From the NCBI GenBank assembly GCA_947499125.1, contig CANMMP010000004.1, positions 343,485 to 407,484 of the forward strand: a stretch of DNA of 64,000 bases, read 5' to 3'. Within the stretch, counting starts at the first letter, position 1, and each line of letters opens with the position of its first letter. The notes beneath the pieces are model-generated. The model worked only from the letters and a program-made list of their open reading frames with translations. It made no database searches and was not told where the DNA came from. Below are positions 1 through 8,986 of the stretch, in pieces. This stretch comes from an uncultured Pontibacter sp. (GTDB taxonomy: Bacteria > Bacteroidota > Bacteroidia > Cytophagales > Hymenobacteraceae). A program made the position numbers and the translations under genes.

Positions 1-1
1 A

Positions 2-364
2 GTTGCCTTTGTTTTTACACCTGCGAGCGGACGAATTGATAAAAAGTATTGTTCGAACCAATGCAGGGCCACGGCAGGCAACAGGCGTAAAGAAGATGAT
101 AAGGGAGAACAGCTGTTGCGGGATATAAACAACCGGTTACGCCACAACCGCAAACTGCTGCGCCAGGCAAGCCCCGAAGGTAAGACGACTCTTAGAAAAA
201 CATCGCAACAGCAGGCAGGCTTCTATTTCAGGCATTTTACGCTCCTTTACCGTACAAAACAGGACAATACCTACTACTTTTGCTACGATTATGGCTACAT
301 GCTTTTAGAAGACGAAAAGGTGCTGGTGGTAAACTGGCAACCTTATATGGCCAATACCTTATAA
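2..364 (+). CDS. Zinc-ribbon protein, 5'-truncated by window edge
   Basis: The frame is open from base 2 with no stop, so the gene starts before the window; an in-frame TTG at 116 is not needed as a start. The visible part begins with a second half of a treble-clef/zinc-ribbon (pattern GRIDKKYCSNQCR, Cys pair spaced CxxxC), which would pair with an upstream CxxC outside the window. A charged helix and a beta-rich C-terminus (TYYFCYDYGY) follow. This matches small Bacteroidota DUF2116-like Zn-ribbon proteins of about 120-130 residues; their biochemical role is not known to me. The stop is followed at once by a hairpin that terminates the facing minus-strand gene. Family assignment is from memory of the motif. 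Confidence 0.7.
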   Translation, partial: VAFVFTPASGRIDKKYCSNQCRATAGNRRKEDDKGEQLLRDINNRLRHNRKLLRQASPEGKTTLRKTSQQQAGFYFRHFTLLYRTKQDNTYYFCYDYGYMLLEDEKVLVVNWQPYMANTL

Positions 365-390
365 AAAAAGCCCGCAACTAATTGCGGGCC
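364..390 (-). terminator. Rho-independent terminator of the App1-type phosphatase gene
   Basis: GCCCGCAA (370-377), a 4-nt loop, and TTGCGGGC (382-389). Read on the minus strand the stem is followed by seven T residues, so it ends transcription of the minus-strand gene; it may also slow the convergent plus-strand transcript. Confidence 0.85.
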
Positions 391-418
391 CCTGTATTAT
401 AGCTTACCTCTGAGCACA

Positions 419-1561
419 TCAATCGTTTGCTTCATCTATTTCAACTTCTTTCTCTACTTCCTTCACTTCCTCCACATATATAAACCCGCAGTTAGCGGCG
501 TGTTTGGCGGCTTCATCTGTTTCTTTTACCAAGAGCATCTCTACGTCGCCACCGCCTTTCTTAAGTTCGTCGGCTAAGCTCACCACTTTGCGTGTATGCT
601 TTTCTATGTTCACGTCGCGAATATAGATGGCCATTATCCGGCCTGGGTGGTTCTTTACCACTTCGCTGTAAATGGCTGCGTCTTGCTGGCCACTGTCGCC
701 TATAAGTATAAAGTCCAACTCGGGATAGGTTATGAGTATATTCTCGATCTCTTTATACTTGTGGCTCATGTGGTCGGAGTGGCCCATCTTATCTTCGTCT
801 ATGCCAAAGTCGCGGAGCAGGAGCGGGCCTTCCGGTATCTCGTTCAGCTCCAGGAAATGATAGAGTAAATCGTAGTTGTTCCAGGGGCTGCTGCTCACGT
901 AAAAGAATGGGTTGTTGCGCTTGCCATTACGGCCCAGCTGCAGCGACTTATAAAACTGCGACACCCCATGGAAAGGAATACGGGTATGCGCATTATTTAA
1001 AAGTACGTTACGGCCACTCTCCAGCAGGCTGGTGGCACCGGTGCGCATAATGGTATCGTCTATATCCGAAATTACGCCATATTCGGCATCGGGTGGTGGA
1101 ACCAGCACATAAGCAGTTTCTTTTATACCTGCCTTAAAATTACTTACAGGGGCATCAGTCAGCTCCAGTTCTATAGGGTGCCAAACGTCCTCCAGTTGCA
1201 GCGGGGTTTCAGGTTGAAGGTTCAGTACAAAGTAGCCCTCGGTATCTGTCGTAATTTCGTGCTGCTTGCCCTGCAGGGTAATTTGCATCCGTGCGCCTGG
1301 TATCTCGTCGCTCTCAAAACGGCGGTACATGTTCATCAGGTTCTCCCAGGTAGTGTCAGCTCCTTCCGATTGCCTGATGCCTTTATTTACCAGCACCCGG
1401 CCTTTTACATACAAGCGCTCGGGCGTACCATAGCTGCGGTAAACCATAATGTGCAGCGGGCGGTTAGGCCATAGTTTATCTTTTAGTTTAAAGGTGAGAT
1501 GGTCTATTTTCTCTTCGGCTTTAAGTATAGAACTGGTTATGGTGTCTTTTACCTTTTTCAT
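419..1561 (-). CDS. App1/DUF2183 family phosphatidate phosphatase-like protein
   Basis: The encoded 380-residue protein has a beta-sandwich-like N-terminal half and a HAD-like C-terminal half. The catalytic signature is SDIDDTIMRTG (DxDxT), followed by SSSPWNNYDLL and a later GDSGQQD, as in the catalytic domain of yeast App1, a Mg-dependent phosphatidate phosphatase (DUF2183). No signal peptide is visible, so it is probably cytoplasmic. The substrate in bacteria is not established; a phospholipid-phosphatase role is inferred from family. I start at ATG 1561 (MKKVKD). A longer frame reaching 1609 would begin inside the hairpin terminator of the upstream gene and is unlikely. The C-terminal 20 residues are a Glu/Val-rich tail. 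Confidence 0.85.
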   Translation of the reverse strand: MKKVKDTITSSILKAEEKIDHLTFKLKDKLWPNRPLHIMVYRSYGTPERLYVKGRVLVNKGIRQSEGADTTWENLMNMYRRFESDEIPGARMQITLQGKQHEITTDTEGYFVLNLQPETPLQLEDVWHPIELELTDAPVSNFKAGIKETAYVLVPPPDAEYGVISDIDDTIMRTGATSLLESGRNVLLNNAHTRIPFHGVSQFYKSLQLGRNGKRNNPFFYVSSSPWNNYDLLYHFLELNEIPEGPLLLRDFGIDEDKMGHSDHMSHKYKEIENILITYPELDFILIGDSGQQDAAIYSEVVKNHPGRIMAIYIRDVNIEKHTRKVVSLADELKKGGGDVEMLLVKETDEAAKHAANCGFIYVEEVKEVEKEVEIDEAND

Positions 1562-1580
1562 AGTTGTAGCGGAGTTTAGC

Positions 1581-1611
1581 AAAAATGCCTGCCGTTTTGG
1601 GGCAGGCATTT
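1581..1611 (-). terminator. Rho-independent terminator of the M48 protease gene
   Basis: An 11-bp stem, AAATGCCTGCC (1583-1593) with GGCAGGCATTT (1601-1611), followed on the minus strand by a T run (complement of 1581-1585). It lies 7 nt past the protease stop codon. Confidence 0.85.
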
Positions 1612-1617
1612 CTTAGT

Positions 1618-2436
1618 TTAATTTAAAGCATTTTTAAGTGCCGTAAAGTCGCTGTCAGGTCCGGAAGCAGTGCTGCATCCTTCTTCTTTCGCCTTGTCCT
1701 GTATGTTCTGGATGCGGTTATCCGGGTTAGGGTGTGTGCTCAGGAATTCTGGTGGCGTACCCTGTGCTGCTTCTTCATTCATTTTTATAAAGAAACCGGC
1801 AGCCCCATCGCAGGCATAGTAATCTGTGCCGCCCAGATACTCTACAGAGTAGTTGTCAGCCTCGGTTTCGGCGTCGCGGCTAAACTTAAGTCCGGCCAGC
1901 GTGCCCGATAGTTGCCCGGCAATTTCGCGCAGAGCGCTTGGGTTATTACCCAGTGCTATCGATAATAAAAGGCTGATGCCATACTGGCGCTGCAATTGCT
2001 TAACGGAGTGGCGACGGTCGGCGTGTGCAATTTCGTGGGCAATAACACCGGCAAAATGGTCTTCGTCGTTCAGGTACTTAATCAGCCCGCTAAACACATA
2101 AATATGGCCGCCCGGTGTGGCGAAAGCGTTCAGTTGCTCGTCGTCGTTTATCAGCTTTACATCCCAGGCAAATTCCTGGCGGTATTGTACTTCACCGGAG
2201 TTAAGTACGCGGTTCACGATGCGATCGAGGGCGGCATACGCCTGCGGGTTTGCGCTGCGCTCCACCAATTGGCCCTGCGCGCGGTAGGTAGAGTCTACCT
2301 GTGCCGAAACCTGCTGGCCAAGCTGCACATCATCTTCTATCGAAAAAAGTACTACGCCGTCGTCTCCGCAGCTACTAAGGGTAAATGCGCTGGCAGCTAC
2401 CAGCGTAAAATGTGCTAAGGTCTTTTTAAAATTCAT
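1618..2436 (-). CDS. M48 family zinc metalloprotease, lipoprotein
   Basis: 272 residues. The N-terminus is a lipoprotein signal ending in LSSC (Cys23). The M48 zinc site is HEIAH at 134-138, with the third ligand expected in the downstream RDAETEADNYSVEYL segment. This places it with BepA/LoiP/Oma1-type periplasmic proteases that degrade or help assemble outer-membrane proteins; the actual client is unknown. I start at ATG 2436 because the lipoprotein signal begins there; the 31 upstream in-frame residues are not signal-like. It probably has its own transcription unit: it ends at a strong terminator, and the next gene upstream also has one. Confidence 0.88.
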   Translation of the reverse strand: MNFKKTLAHFTLVAASAFTLSSCGDDGVVLFSIEDDVQLGQQVSAQVDSTYRAQGQLVERSANPQAYAALDRIVNRVLNSGEVQYRQEFAWDVKLINDDEQLNAFATPGGHIYVFSGLIKYLNDEDHFAGVIAHEIAHADRRHSVKQLQRQYGISLLLSIALGNNPSALREIAGQLSGTLAGLKFSRDAETEADNYSVEYLGGTDYYACDGAAGFFIKMNEEAAQGTPPEFLSTHPNPDNRIQNIQDKAKEEGCSTASGPDSDFTALKNALN

Positions 2437-2571
2437 AAATAACAGATTAGGTATATATAGTGCTACTGCACTACAAAGTCTGTGCCTGAAAACAGGTACA
2501 TGTAGCACGTTTACGCATTTGTTGGGCAAGCGGGTTGCAGTTTATACTTTAGAGTTGCTTTGCTATAGTGC

Positions 2572-2604
2572 AAAAAAAAAGCCCCTGACCATGTCAGGGG
2601 CTTT
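2572..2604 (-). terminator. Rho-independent terminator of the M16 protease gene
   Basis: GCCCCTGAC (2581-2589), a 3-nt loop, and GTCAGGGGC (2593-2601). On the minus strand it is followed by a run of nine T residues. Confidence 0.9.
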
Positions 2605-2622
2605 CCAGTGTGTAGTATTAGC

Positions 2623-5472
2623 TTATTTTACGGAAGAGGTACCAACCTGGTTTCCATCCATGTCAAGCTCTACAATTTCGTAGTTCAGCTTCTGAAGTTC
2701 CGGTAATACCGTCTTTTTGTCGCCTACTACTACAATGTGCATCTTGTCAGCTGGCAGGTGTTTCGCTGCCAGTGCGTCGATCTCTTTCTTCGAGATGTTG
2801 TTCAGTATCTGCGTCTGCTTGGCTACATAATCCTTTTTCAGGTCGTACTCCAGAATGCGACCCAGGAAGCCGGCTTTCTGACCAGGCGTTTCATACTTAC
2901 GCGCATCCGACTGGCCGATAGAGTTCTTCATGAACTGCAGTTCAGCTTCAGTGATACCATTCTTTCTGAAATCTTCGATCTCTTTCATGAACTCTACAAC
3001 AGAGGCTGCAGTAGCATCGGCACGCACACCAGCTGAAGCTGTGAACGGACCCGGATACTTGCTGCCACCAAAGCCAGAACGGGCACCATACGTATACCCT
3101 TTGTCTTCGCGCAGGTTCAGGTTGATACGGCTGTTAAAGGCTCCGCCAAGGGCAAAGTTCATTAACGACGTTTTATAGTATTCGCCGGTGGCATCGTAAG
3201 GCATAGCTACATAACCGATACGGATCTCAGACTGTGCTGCACCCGGCTTATCTACCATGTAGATCTTCGTTTTAGCGATAGCCGGAGCTTTCGTCTCGGT
3301 TGGTATAGTTACGTTCTTCTTTTTCCACTTCTTCAGGAAGTCCAGTTTGCCCAGTATCTCTTTTTCTGAGATATCACCAACAATTACCAGGTCAGAAACA
3401 GAAGGAGAGTAGTTCGCATTATAGAACTTCTTCACATCATCGAGGGTAATGTTTGTTACCGATTCTGTTGTACCTGATGCAGGAACAGCCATGATGTGGT
3501 TGTCGCCATATAATAGTTTGCTGTATACACCGCTGGCAATTGCAGTAGGCTGCGTTGCCTGGTTAGCAATACCTTCCAGTTGCTGTTTCTTCAGGCGGTC
3601 AAAGTCCTCCTGCGTAAACTTAGGACGGAACATACGCTCTTCTAACAAAGCAAGTGTCTTGTCCAGGTTCTTTTTAAGCGACTGAACTACGATGTAGGTA
3701 TCTTCTGTGCCTGATCCAACACGGATAGAGCTACCCAGTTTGTCCAGCTCGCTGCTGAACTGCTCTGAAGTATAGTTCTCTGTATCTTCGTTCAGCATAG
3801 AGGCTGTAAGCGATGCAATACCGGCTTTGTTCGGGTTAGCAGCAGATAATCTGTGGCCACCGGCTATAGTTAACTGCAGTGTTACAGTTGGTATCTCATC
3901 CGATTTCGTTCCGATCACTTCCATGCCGTTCTTGAACTTGGCAGTGTAGTAATTTGGTACAGTTACGGCTGTTGCCTGGCCTGCAGTAGGGCGCTTCGTT
4001 CTATCGAAAGTATCAACTGCTTTTGTATACTTCAGGTCGCCGTAGTTCTGTGGACTAGCTACCGACTTGCTGTTATCTACAGTATAGTTGTCCGCCTTGG
4101 CGATCATATCTGATTTGCCTTTAGGTACTACACTAAGTATAACTGAAGGCTGACCTTTGATGTACTCATTGTAAACGCGCATAACGTCTGCTTTGGTAAC
4201 AGCGTTGATACGGCGCAGGGCTTCCTGAATATAGTTCGGGTTGTTCTCGAATGTTTCGAAAGCAGCTAACTGAGAAACTTTACCGCTTACGCTGGCCAGA
4301 CGGTTGATCAGGCTTGACTCGGCAGATGCCTTGTAACGCTGCAGGTCTTCGTCTGTAACGCCGCGTGTCTCGAACTCAGCAATTGATTGACGCACCATTT
4401 CTTCGGCGGTAGCCAGGTTAGTAGTAGGGAATACCACTACTGTTACGCCAAACTCACCGGCAAGCTCAGAAGTAGAGTTGTTAGCTGATGCCTGTAACGC
4501 TTTCTGCTCTTTTACCATGTTCTTGTAGAAGATGGAGTTTCTACCCTGGCCAATTATCTCAGCCAGAACATCCAGTGCGGGCTCGTCTTTATGACCAGCT
4601 TCCGGAGTCGGGTAGGTCATGCGCAGCATCGGGAAACGAACGTTGTCTTCGTAAGAAATATAACGGTCTTTTTCCAGGTTAGCTACCATTGGCTTCATGT
4701 CGTCTACAGCAGGGCCGGCAGGTATAGCGCCAAAGTATTTCTCAACCAGTTTTACTACATCTGCAGGCTTCACGTCGCCACCAACTGTTACGGTCGCGTT
4801 GTTCGGGCCATACCAGCGCAGGAAGAAGTTCTTCAGGTCGTTTACGTTTACACGGTTAAGGTCTTCAATGTAACCTATAGTTGTCCAGGAATACGGGTGA
4901 CCGAAAGGATACAGGTTCTGAGAAGTTTTCTCGTAAACCAGGCCATACGGACGGTTATCGTAGTTCTGGCCACGCTCGTTCTTTACAGTTTCGCGCTGAA
5001 CTTCAAATTTCTTCTGGGTAACGGCATCCAGTAAAAAGCCCATGCGGTCTGCTTCCAGCCACAGCGCAGTTTCTAACTGGTTGCTTGGTACAGTTTCGAA
5101 ATAATTCGTTCTGTCGCGGTTTGTCGTACCGTTCAGGGTTCCACCTGCATCCGATACGATCTTGAAGTGCTCCTCGTCGGCTACGTTATCCGAGCCCTGG
5201 AACATCATGTGTTCGAAAAAGTGTGCGAAACCAGACTTGCCTACCTCTTCTCGGGCCGAGCCTACGTGGTACGTAACATCTACGTGCACTACCGGGTCGG
5301 AGTGGTCTTCGTGAACGATCAGGGTAAGTCCGTTGGACAGTTTATACTTCTCGTAAGGTATAACCAGCTCATCGCCTTTTTTGGTTACCTTCTCTACGAG
5401 TTTAGTTTGCGCATCGGCCGCGCTTATTACGCTCGCGGTCAGTACAATGCTCAAGCCAATTTTTTGTAGCAT
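2623..5472 (-). CDS. M16 family zinc peptidase (insulinase-like), two-domain
   Basis: 949 residues with a signal peptide ending near SAADAQ (residue 22), so exported to the periplasm. The inverted zinc motif HxxEH is HFFEH at 84-88, with the distal Glu in the NERGQNYDNRPYG segment about 75 residues later. The length corresponds to two tandem M16 halves: the active N-terminal half, and a C-terminal half starting around residue 500 that carries the family RExKGYTYGARS-type loop but no HxxEH. Such single-chain double-domain M16 enzymes clear short or unfolded peptides in the envelope. It is monocistronic, with its own terminator. Confidence 0.92.
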   Translation of the reverse strand: MLQKIGLSIVLTASVISAADAQTKLVEKVTKKGDELVIPYEKYKLSNGLTLIVHEDHSDPVVHVDVTYHVGSAREEVGKSGFAHFFEHMMFQGSDNVADEEHFKIVSDAGGTLNGTTNRDRTNYFETVPSNQLETALWLEADRMGFLLDAVTQKKFEVQRETVKNERGQNYDNRPYGLVYEKTSQNLYPFGHPYSWTTIGYIEDLNRVNVNDLKNFFLRWYGPNNATVTVGGDVKPADVVKLVEKYFGAIPAGPAVDDMKPMVANLEKDRYISYEDNVRFPMLRMTYPTPEAGHKDEPALDVLAEIIGQGRNSIFYKNMVKEQKALQASANNSTSELAGEFGVTVVVFPTTNLATAEEMVRQSIAEFETRGVTDEDLQRYKASAESSLINRLASVSGKVSQLAAFETFENNPNYIQEALRRINAVTKADVMRVYNEYIKGQPSVILSVVPKGKSDMIAKADNYTVDNSKSVASPQNYGDLKYTKAVDTFDRTKRPTAGQATAVTVPNYYTAKFKNGMEVIGTKSDEIPTVTLQLTIAGGHRLSAANPNKAGIASLTASMLNEDTENYTSEQFSSELDKLGSSIRVGSGTEDTYIVVQSLKKNLDKTLALLEERMFRPKFTQEDFDRLKKQQLEGIANQATQPTAIASGVYSKLLYGDNHIMAVPASGTTESVTNITLDDVKKFYNANYSPSVSDLVIVGDISEKEILGKLDFLKKWKKKNVTIPTETKAPAIAKTKIYMVDKPGAAQSEIRIGYVAMPYDATGEYYKTSLMNFALGGAFNSRINLNLREDKGYTYGARSGFGGSKYPGPFTASAGVRADATAASVVEFMKEIEDFRKNGITEAELQFMKNSIGQSDARKYETPGQKAGFLGRILEYDLKKDYVAKQTQILNNISKKEIDALAAKHLPADKMHIVVVGDKKTVLPELQKLNYEIVELDMDGNQVGTSSVK

Positions 5473-5553
5473 AAGATTAAGATTAGTTGTTTGTTCGTTT
5501 TAGACTAAAATAACTACTTCAGGTTTAATTCCTTTCATTAAATATACTAACAC

Positions 5554-5961
5554 CTATTTTGTATCGACCAAAACCTGCCTGCTGAACATGATAGAAACCG
5601 TTAAGGTCAGCAGGGAGATAATGAGCATGCCGGTAGTTAGTAAAAAGGCCATGCCTGATGTTTGTGTAGCCGCCGAGTCGCCGCTTTGTTGCACCATATC
5701 CAGCAGCCTGATAAAATAGGTACCTGCACGCCAGCCAAGTAATAAAGTAAGCAATGCCGCTTCTGCTGCTCCCAGCATAAATGCCCAGCGGTGTCCGCGG
5801 TTCAGGAAGTGACCCGCCGTGAGGGCTATAAATCCGCCTGCGCCCCCTGTTATAAGCGCGGTGTTGGCCTGCTCGCCGGCAATATCTACAGCCACAGCAC
5901 CGCATCCGATCAGGAAAGCACCGTAAAAGGCATACAGGTATGATATGTTCTTATGCATCAT
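5554..5961 (-). CDS. Small multi-spanning membrane protein of unknown function
   Basis: 135 residues with about four hydrophobic segments (near residues 8-27, 33-52, 58-80 and 103-125) and a short charged tail ending VDTK. Gly/Ala-rich helices (GGAGGFIALTAGHF) recall TMEM14/UPF0136-type small membrane proteins, but the match is weak. A second Met follows directly, so the start could be 5958. An overlapping frame (5525-5905) lacks membrane character and is rejected. The upstream region is packed with AASTATA words. Confidence 0.65.
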   Translation of the reverse strand: MMHKNISYLYAFYGAFLIGCGAVAVDIAGEQANTALITGGAGGFIALTAGHFLNRGHRWAFMLGAAEAALLTLLLGWRAGTYFIRLLDMVQQSGDSAATQTSGMAFLLTTGMLIISLLTLTVSIMFSRQVLVDTK

Positions 5962-5968
5962 GGTTGGT

Positions 5969-6057
5969 AAGTATAAAGTTGTGCCTGCAAATTAACAGCT
6001 GAAAGTTAAAGTATAGCAAACTATAAGTATAAGCTACAACTTTTAGGTATAAGTATA
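5969..6057. repeat. Cluster of AASTATA words
   Basis: Five copies of the 7-mer AASTATA in 89 bp: AAGTATA at 5969, 6009, 6025 and 6051, and AACTATA at 6019, with 6019 and 6025 overlapping by one base. This lies in the divergent gap between the small membrane protein and topoisomerase IB. It is a dense example of a word dispersed over the whole window. Confidence 0.6.
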
Positions 6058-6084
6058 GTATGATGTGCAGGTAATTTAAGATAA

Positions 6085-7149
6085 ATGGCAAAGAAAAACG
6101 ATTTGAGCGAGCTGCACGGCGATCATGCTATGTCGGCGGAGGAGGCAGGGTTGCGTTATACTTCGGATGAGAAACCGGGCTATGCACGCAAAAAAGCAGG
6201 GAAGGGATATCAGTATCTTACTGCCAAAGGCGAACACATTACCGACGATAAAATACTTGACCGCATAAACAAATTAGTTATACCCCCCGCCTGGACCGAA
6301 GTATGGATATGCCCGAGTGCAAAGGGGCACCTGCAGGCAACTGGCCGCGATGCCAAAGGCCGCAAACAATACCTGTACCACCCCGAGTGGCAGCATGCCC
6401 GCAACAAAACGAAATTCGGCCGCATGCTGGCGTTTGGTAAGAACCTGCCTAAAATTCGTGAAAGTATTCAGAAAGACATACAGTCTAAAAAGCTGGACCG
6501 CCGGAAAGTGACCGCTTTGGTACTTTCTATTATGGACAATGCCCTTATCCGGATCGGAAACCGCCAGTATGCTAAATCAAACAACTCGTATGGGTTAACC
6601 ACAATGCGCGACCGCCATGTAAAAATCAACGGCAGCCAGGTAAAGTTTTCGTTCCGGGGCAAAAAAGGAGTGGAGCACGACATCGACCTGAAAGACAGAA
6701 GGCTGGCTAACCTGGTGAAGAAATGCAAGGATATACCGGGCTACGACCTGTTCCAGTATTACGATGAAGACGGGGAGCGGCAGGTGCTGGAATCGGGCGA
6801 TGTGAATGCTTACCTGCGCGAAGTAACCGACCAGTCCTTTACAGCAAAAGATTTCCGGACCTGGGGCGGCTCGGTACGCATGGTGCAATGCCTCGAAAAT
6901 GTAATTGACCGCAACCCCGACCTTGACAAGGAAAAGTATATTAAAGAAGCGGTAAAAGATGTTGCCAAAGGCTTAGGAAATACGCCCAGTGTGTGCAGCA
7001 AATACTACATTCATCCAGAAGTAGTTAATATGTTCCGAGAAGACAAACTGATGGACTACCTGCGTCGCCATGATGCCACCAAATCGAAAAACGCATACCT
7101 GTCTGGTACCGAAGAACTCATGCTGAAAATGCTAAGAAAAAAGAACTAA
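6085..7149 (+). CDS. DNA topoisomerase IB
   Basis: 354 residues, the usual length of bacterial poxvirus-type topoisomerase IB. The family signature FTAKDFRTWGGS is at 252-263, and the active-site tyrosine is Tyr308 in CSKYYIHP (304-311). The segment RIGNRQYAKSNNSYGLTT carries one of the catalytic Arg residues. The enzyme relaxes positive and negative supercoils through a 3'-phosphotyrosyl intermediate without ATP or a metal. It is not essential in most bacteria and is often spread by transfer, but base composition here matches its neighbours. No clear terminator follows. Confidence 0.93.
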   Translation: MAKKNDLSELHGDHAMSAEEAGLRYTSDEKPGYARKKAGKGYQYLTAKGEHITDDKILDRINKLVIPPAWTEVWICPSAKGHLQATGRDAKGRKQYLYHPEWQHARNKTKFGRMLAFGKNLPKIRESIQKDIQSKKLDRRKVTALVLSIMDNALIRIGNRQYAKSNNSYGLTTMRDRHVKINGSQVKFSFRGKKGVEHDIDLKDRRLANLVKKCKDIPGYDLFQYYDEDGERQVLESGDVNAYLREVTDQSFTAKDFRTWGGSVRMVQCLENVIDRNPDLDKEKYIKEAVKDVAKGLGNTPSVCSKYYIHPEVVNMFREDKLMDYLRRHDATKSKNAYLSGTEELMLKMLRKKN

Positions 7150-7395
7150 GATCTACAGGATGGAAGGATTTCAGAATTTTATACTTTGATCTGGAAAGTG
7201 CTAAGACTTTAGCTATCTCAAGACGAGCCATTAGTTCCGTTTTTGGTGTTTTTACCAACAATCCTTTTGGGTGTTTATACTTGCTGGTGAAAACACGCAG
7301 CAAGGGAGCTGTAAGTTGTTATTATTTCTAATAGTGTAGTTTGAGTTTTATAGATCCTTAAATCCTAAAATCCTCTAATCTTAAAAATCTTAGTC

Positions 7396-8976
7396 CTAGT
7401 TGCCTTCTCTATCGTAGGCGTGTACTTTAACATCGGAAGTGGTTTTGTCCTGGGCTTCTGTGCCAAAGTATAGTTCGTTACCGCGTTCGGTGTCGTAGAT
7501 GCGGGTTTGTTTGCTCCAGCCTTTTACTACCGACCTATCACTTATCTCGTCTTCGCCGCGGCCCCCGTAAATTTTGAGTGAGATACTTTTGTTTACATTT
7601 CCTTCTACTATAAATGTGTCGTCTTCTGCTAGGCCGTAAAGTATAAGCTCGTTGGTTTCGGAAGTATAGAATATTCGATTGTATAGTTGCATGGCGGGCA
7701 GGTTGTCGGATTCGGATCGATTAACGATAACCTGGGTGCGGTCATCGTCAAGGCGCTTCACTATAAATTCTTCTTCCTGATCGGAGCCAACTATAGTTAC
7801 TTCTTTTGCCAGTATCTCATACACCTTCTGTGCAGCTTCCGGAAGTTGTTTCCGTCGTTCTTTTAGCTTTGTAGTAAGTTCATTTCCAGTCAGTTTGTAA
7901 ATGGGCTGTGGCAATTGCTTAACGGCTGTTTCAATTACATCATCGGTTATACTTGCCTGGAGTTCTTTCGCTATGCGTTGCCAGTCGGTGGCTGTAAGCT
8001 CGTTCAGTAAGCGCTTATCTATAAACTCCGCGTTTATCATCAGGGCCTTTACATCGCTTATGTTCTTATTAAAGGTCTGTAGTTTTCGGGCCATCAGTTT
8101 GCTGGTAGCTATAAACGGAACTACGCCATCATCCATTTTCAGGAAAACCTGGTCACGGTCTTTAGGTATAGGTTCAAAGTATACTTCTGTTCCTTTCTTT
8201 ACCATGGCCCAGTCCCATTGCCCCTTATGGCGGTCCCAGTCCCCGATAAGCACATCCAGCAATCGCGCGCGGGCAAAAGCCTCCTGATCGAAGTGGTGGT
8301 TATTTGTGTTAAAGCGTAGTTTCAGCACATCTTCTGATCCTTCAAAATCAAAGGCATGGCTAAGTGCGGGAGTTCTGTCTACCGGAGATTTAAACTTCTC
8401 TTCCAGTATAAAAAGTTTGCCTTGCGCATAAGGGCTGTGTTCGCCAAAGCTGGTATCGCCTGTAGGTACATAGTATACTTCCGGGGTAGTATGATAAACG
8501 CCTGCTGCCTTTGCCAGTACAGGTACAACTAAGGCCCCATACGGGTCGTTGGCTGATGTCTGGTCGCGGAGGATGTTTGTAACAAAAGTTGGCTTCCAGA
8601 AATCGTAGAGCACATGCACCGGATCTTTGTCGATAGAGCGCAAAGCATATTCTCTGCCAACAGAATCCAGCAATTCGAAACTGGTTGTCTGGTAACCTCC
8701 GCCTTTTTCAGATAAGGTCAGGCCTCCTTTTAGCCGGGTCATATCAAACACAGGCACTTTTACTGGTGCAGCCCATATGGCGCGGTAATGGTCGCCCCAG
8801 AAAAAACGGTGAAAAGCGCCTGTGTTGTAATGCCTGCCTGCCGTTGCCCAAACGCTATCGGCAGGAGCATCCCGGGCAATGCGCGCATCCTCCTGAAAAA
8901 AGTTATCGTCGGCACAACTGCTAAGTATAAACCCAGGCAGAAGTATAAGTACCGTAAATTTTTTCAGGAGGCGCAT
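7396..8976 (-). CDS. Bacteroidota lipoprotein, possibly a barrel-less relative of metallophosphoesterase/surface-antigen proteins
   Basis: 526 residues with a lipoprotein signal ending LSSC (Cys21). The segments HRFFWGDHYRAIWAAPVKVP and GGGYQTTSFELLD, followed by ALRSIDKDP, resemble the middle region of large Bacteroidota proteins that carry an N-terminal metallophosphoesterase and a C-terminal BamA/Omp85-like barrel. Here both flanking modules are missing: the chain starts with its own signal and stops at VHAYDREGN, about where the barrel would begin. No barrel-coding remnant is visible in the 246 bp downstream. So it is either a natural stand-alone module or an old truncation. The stop lies close to the start of pgi, but transcription order is pgi first, with a 10-bp gap. 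Function unknown. Confidence 0.7.
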   Translation of the reverse strand: MRLLKKFTVLILLPGFILSSCADDNFFQEDARIARDAPADSVWATAGRHYNTGAFHRFFWGDHYRAIWAAPVKVPVFDMTRLKGGLTLSEKGGGYQTTSFELLDSVGREYALRSIDKDPVHVLYDFWKPTFVTNILRDQTSANDPYGALVVPVLAKAAGVYHTTPEVYYVPTGDTSFGEHSPYAQGKLFILEEKFKSPVDRTPALSHAFDFEGSEDVLKLRFNTNNHHFDQEAFARARLLDVLIGDWDRHKGQWDWAMVKKGTEVYFEPIPKDRDQVFLKMDDGVVPFIATSKLMARKLQTFNKNISDVKALMINAEFIDKRLLNELTATDWQRIAKELQASITDDVIETAVKQLPQPIYKLTGNELTTKLKERRKQLPEAAQKVYEILAKEVTIVGSDQEEEFIVKRLDDDRTQVIVNRSESDNLPAMQLYNRIFYTSETNELILYGLAEDDTFIVEGNVNKSISLKIYGGRGEDEISDRSVVKGWSKQTRIYDTERGNELYFGTEAQDKTTSDVKVHAYDREGN

Positions 8977-8986
8977 GCCGGGGGTG

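Noticed and set aside
1562..1609. Upstream in-frame ATG for the App1-type phosphatase
   Set aside because: It lies within the hairpin terminator of the M48 gene; the family-like N-terminus starts at 1561.
5525..5905. Alternative minus-strand frame overlapping the small membrane protein
   Set aside because: The product is rich in Arg, Cys and Tyr with no membrane or domain pattern, while the overlapping frame 5554-5961 gives four clean hydrophobic helices.
7118..7303. Small minus-strand frame overlapping the end of the topoisomerase IB gene
   Set aside because: It overlaps the real gene's 3' end, has no domain pattern, and lies in AT-rich intergenic sequence.
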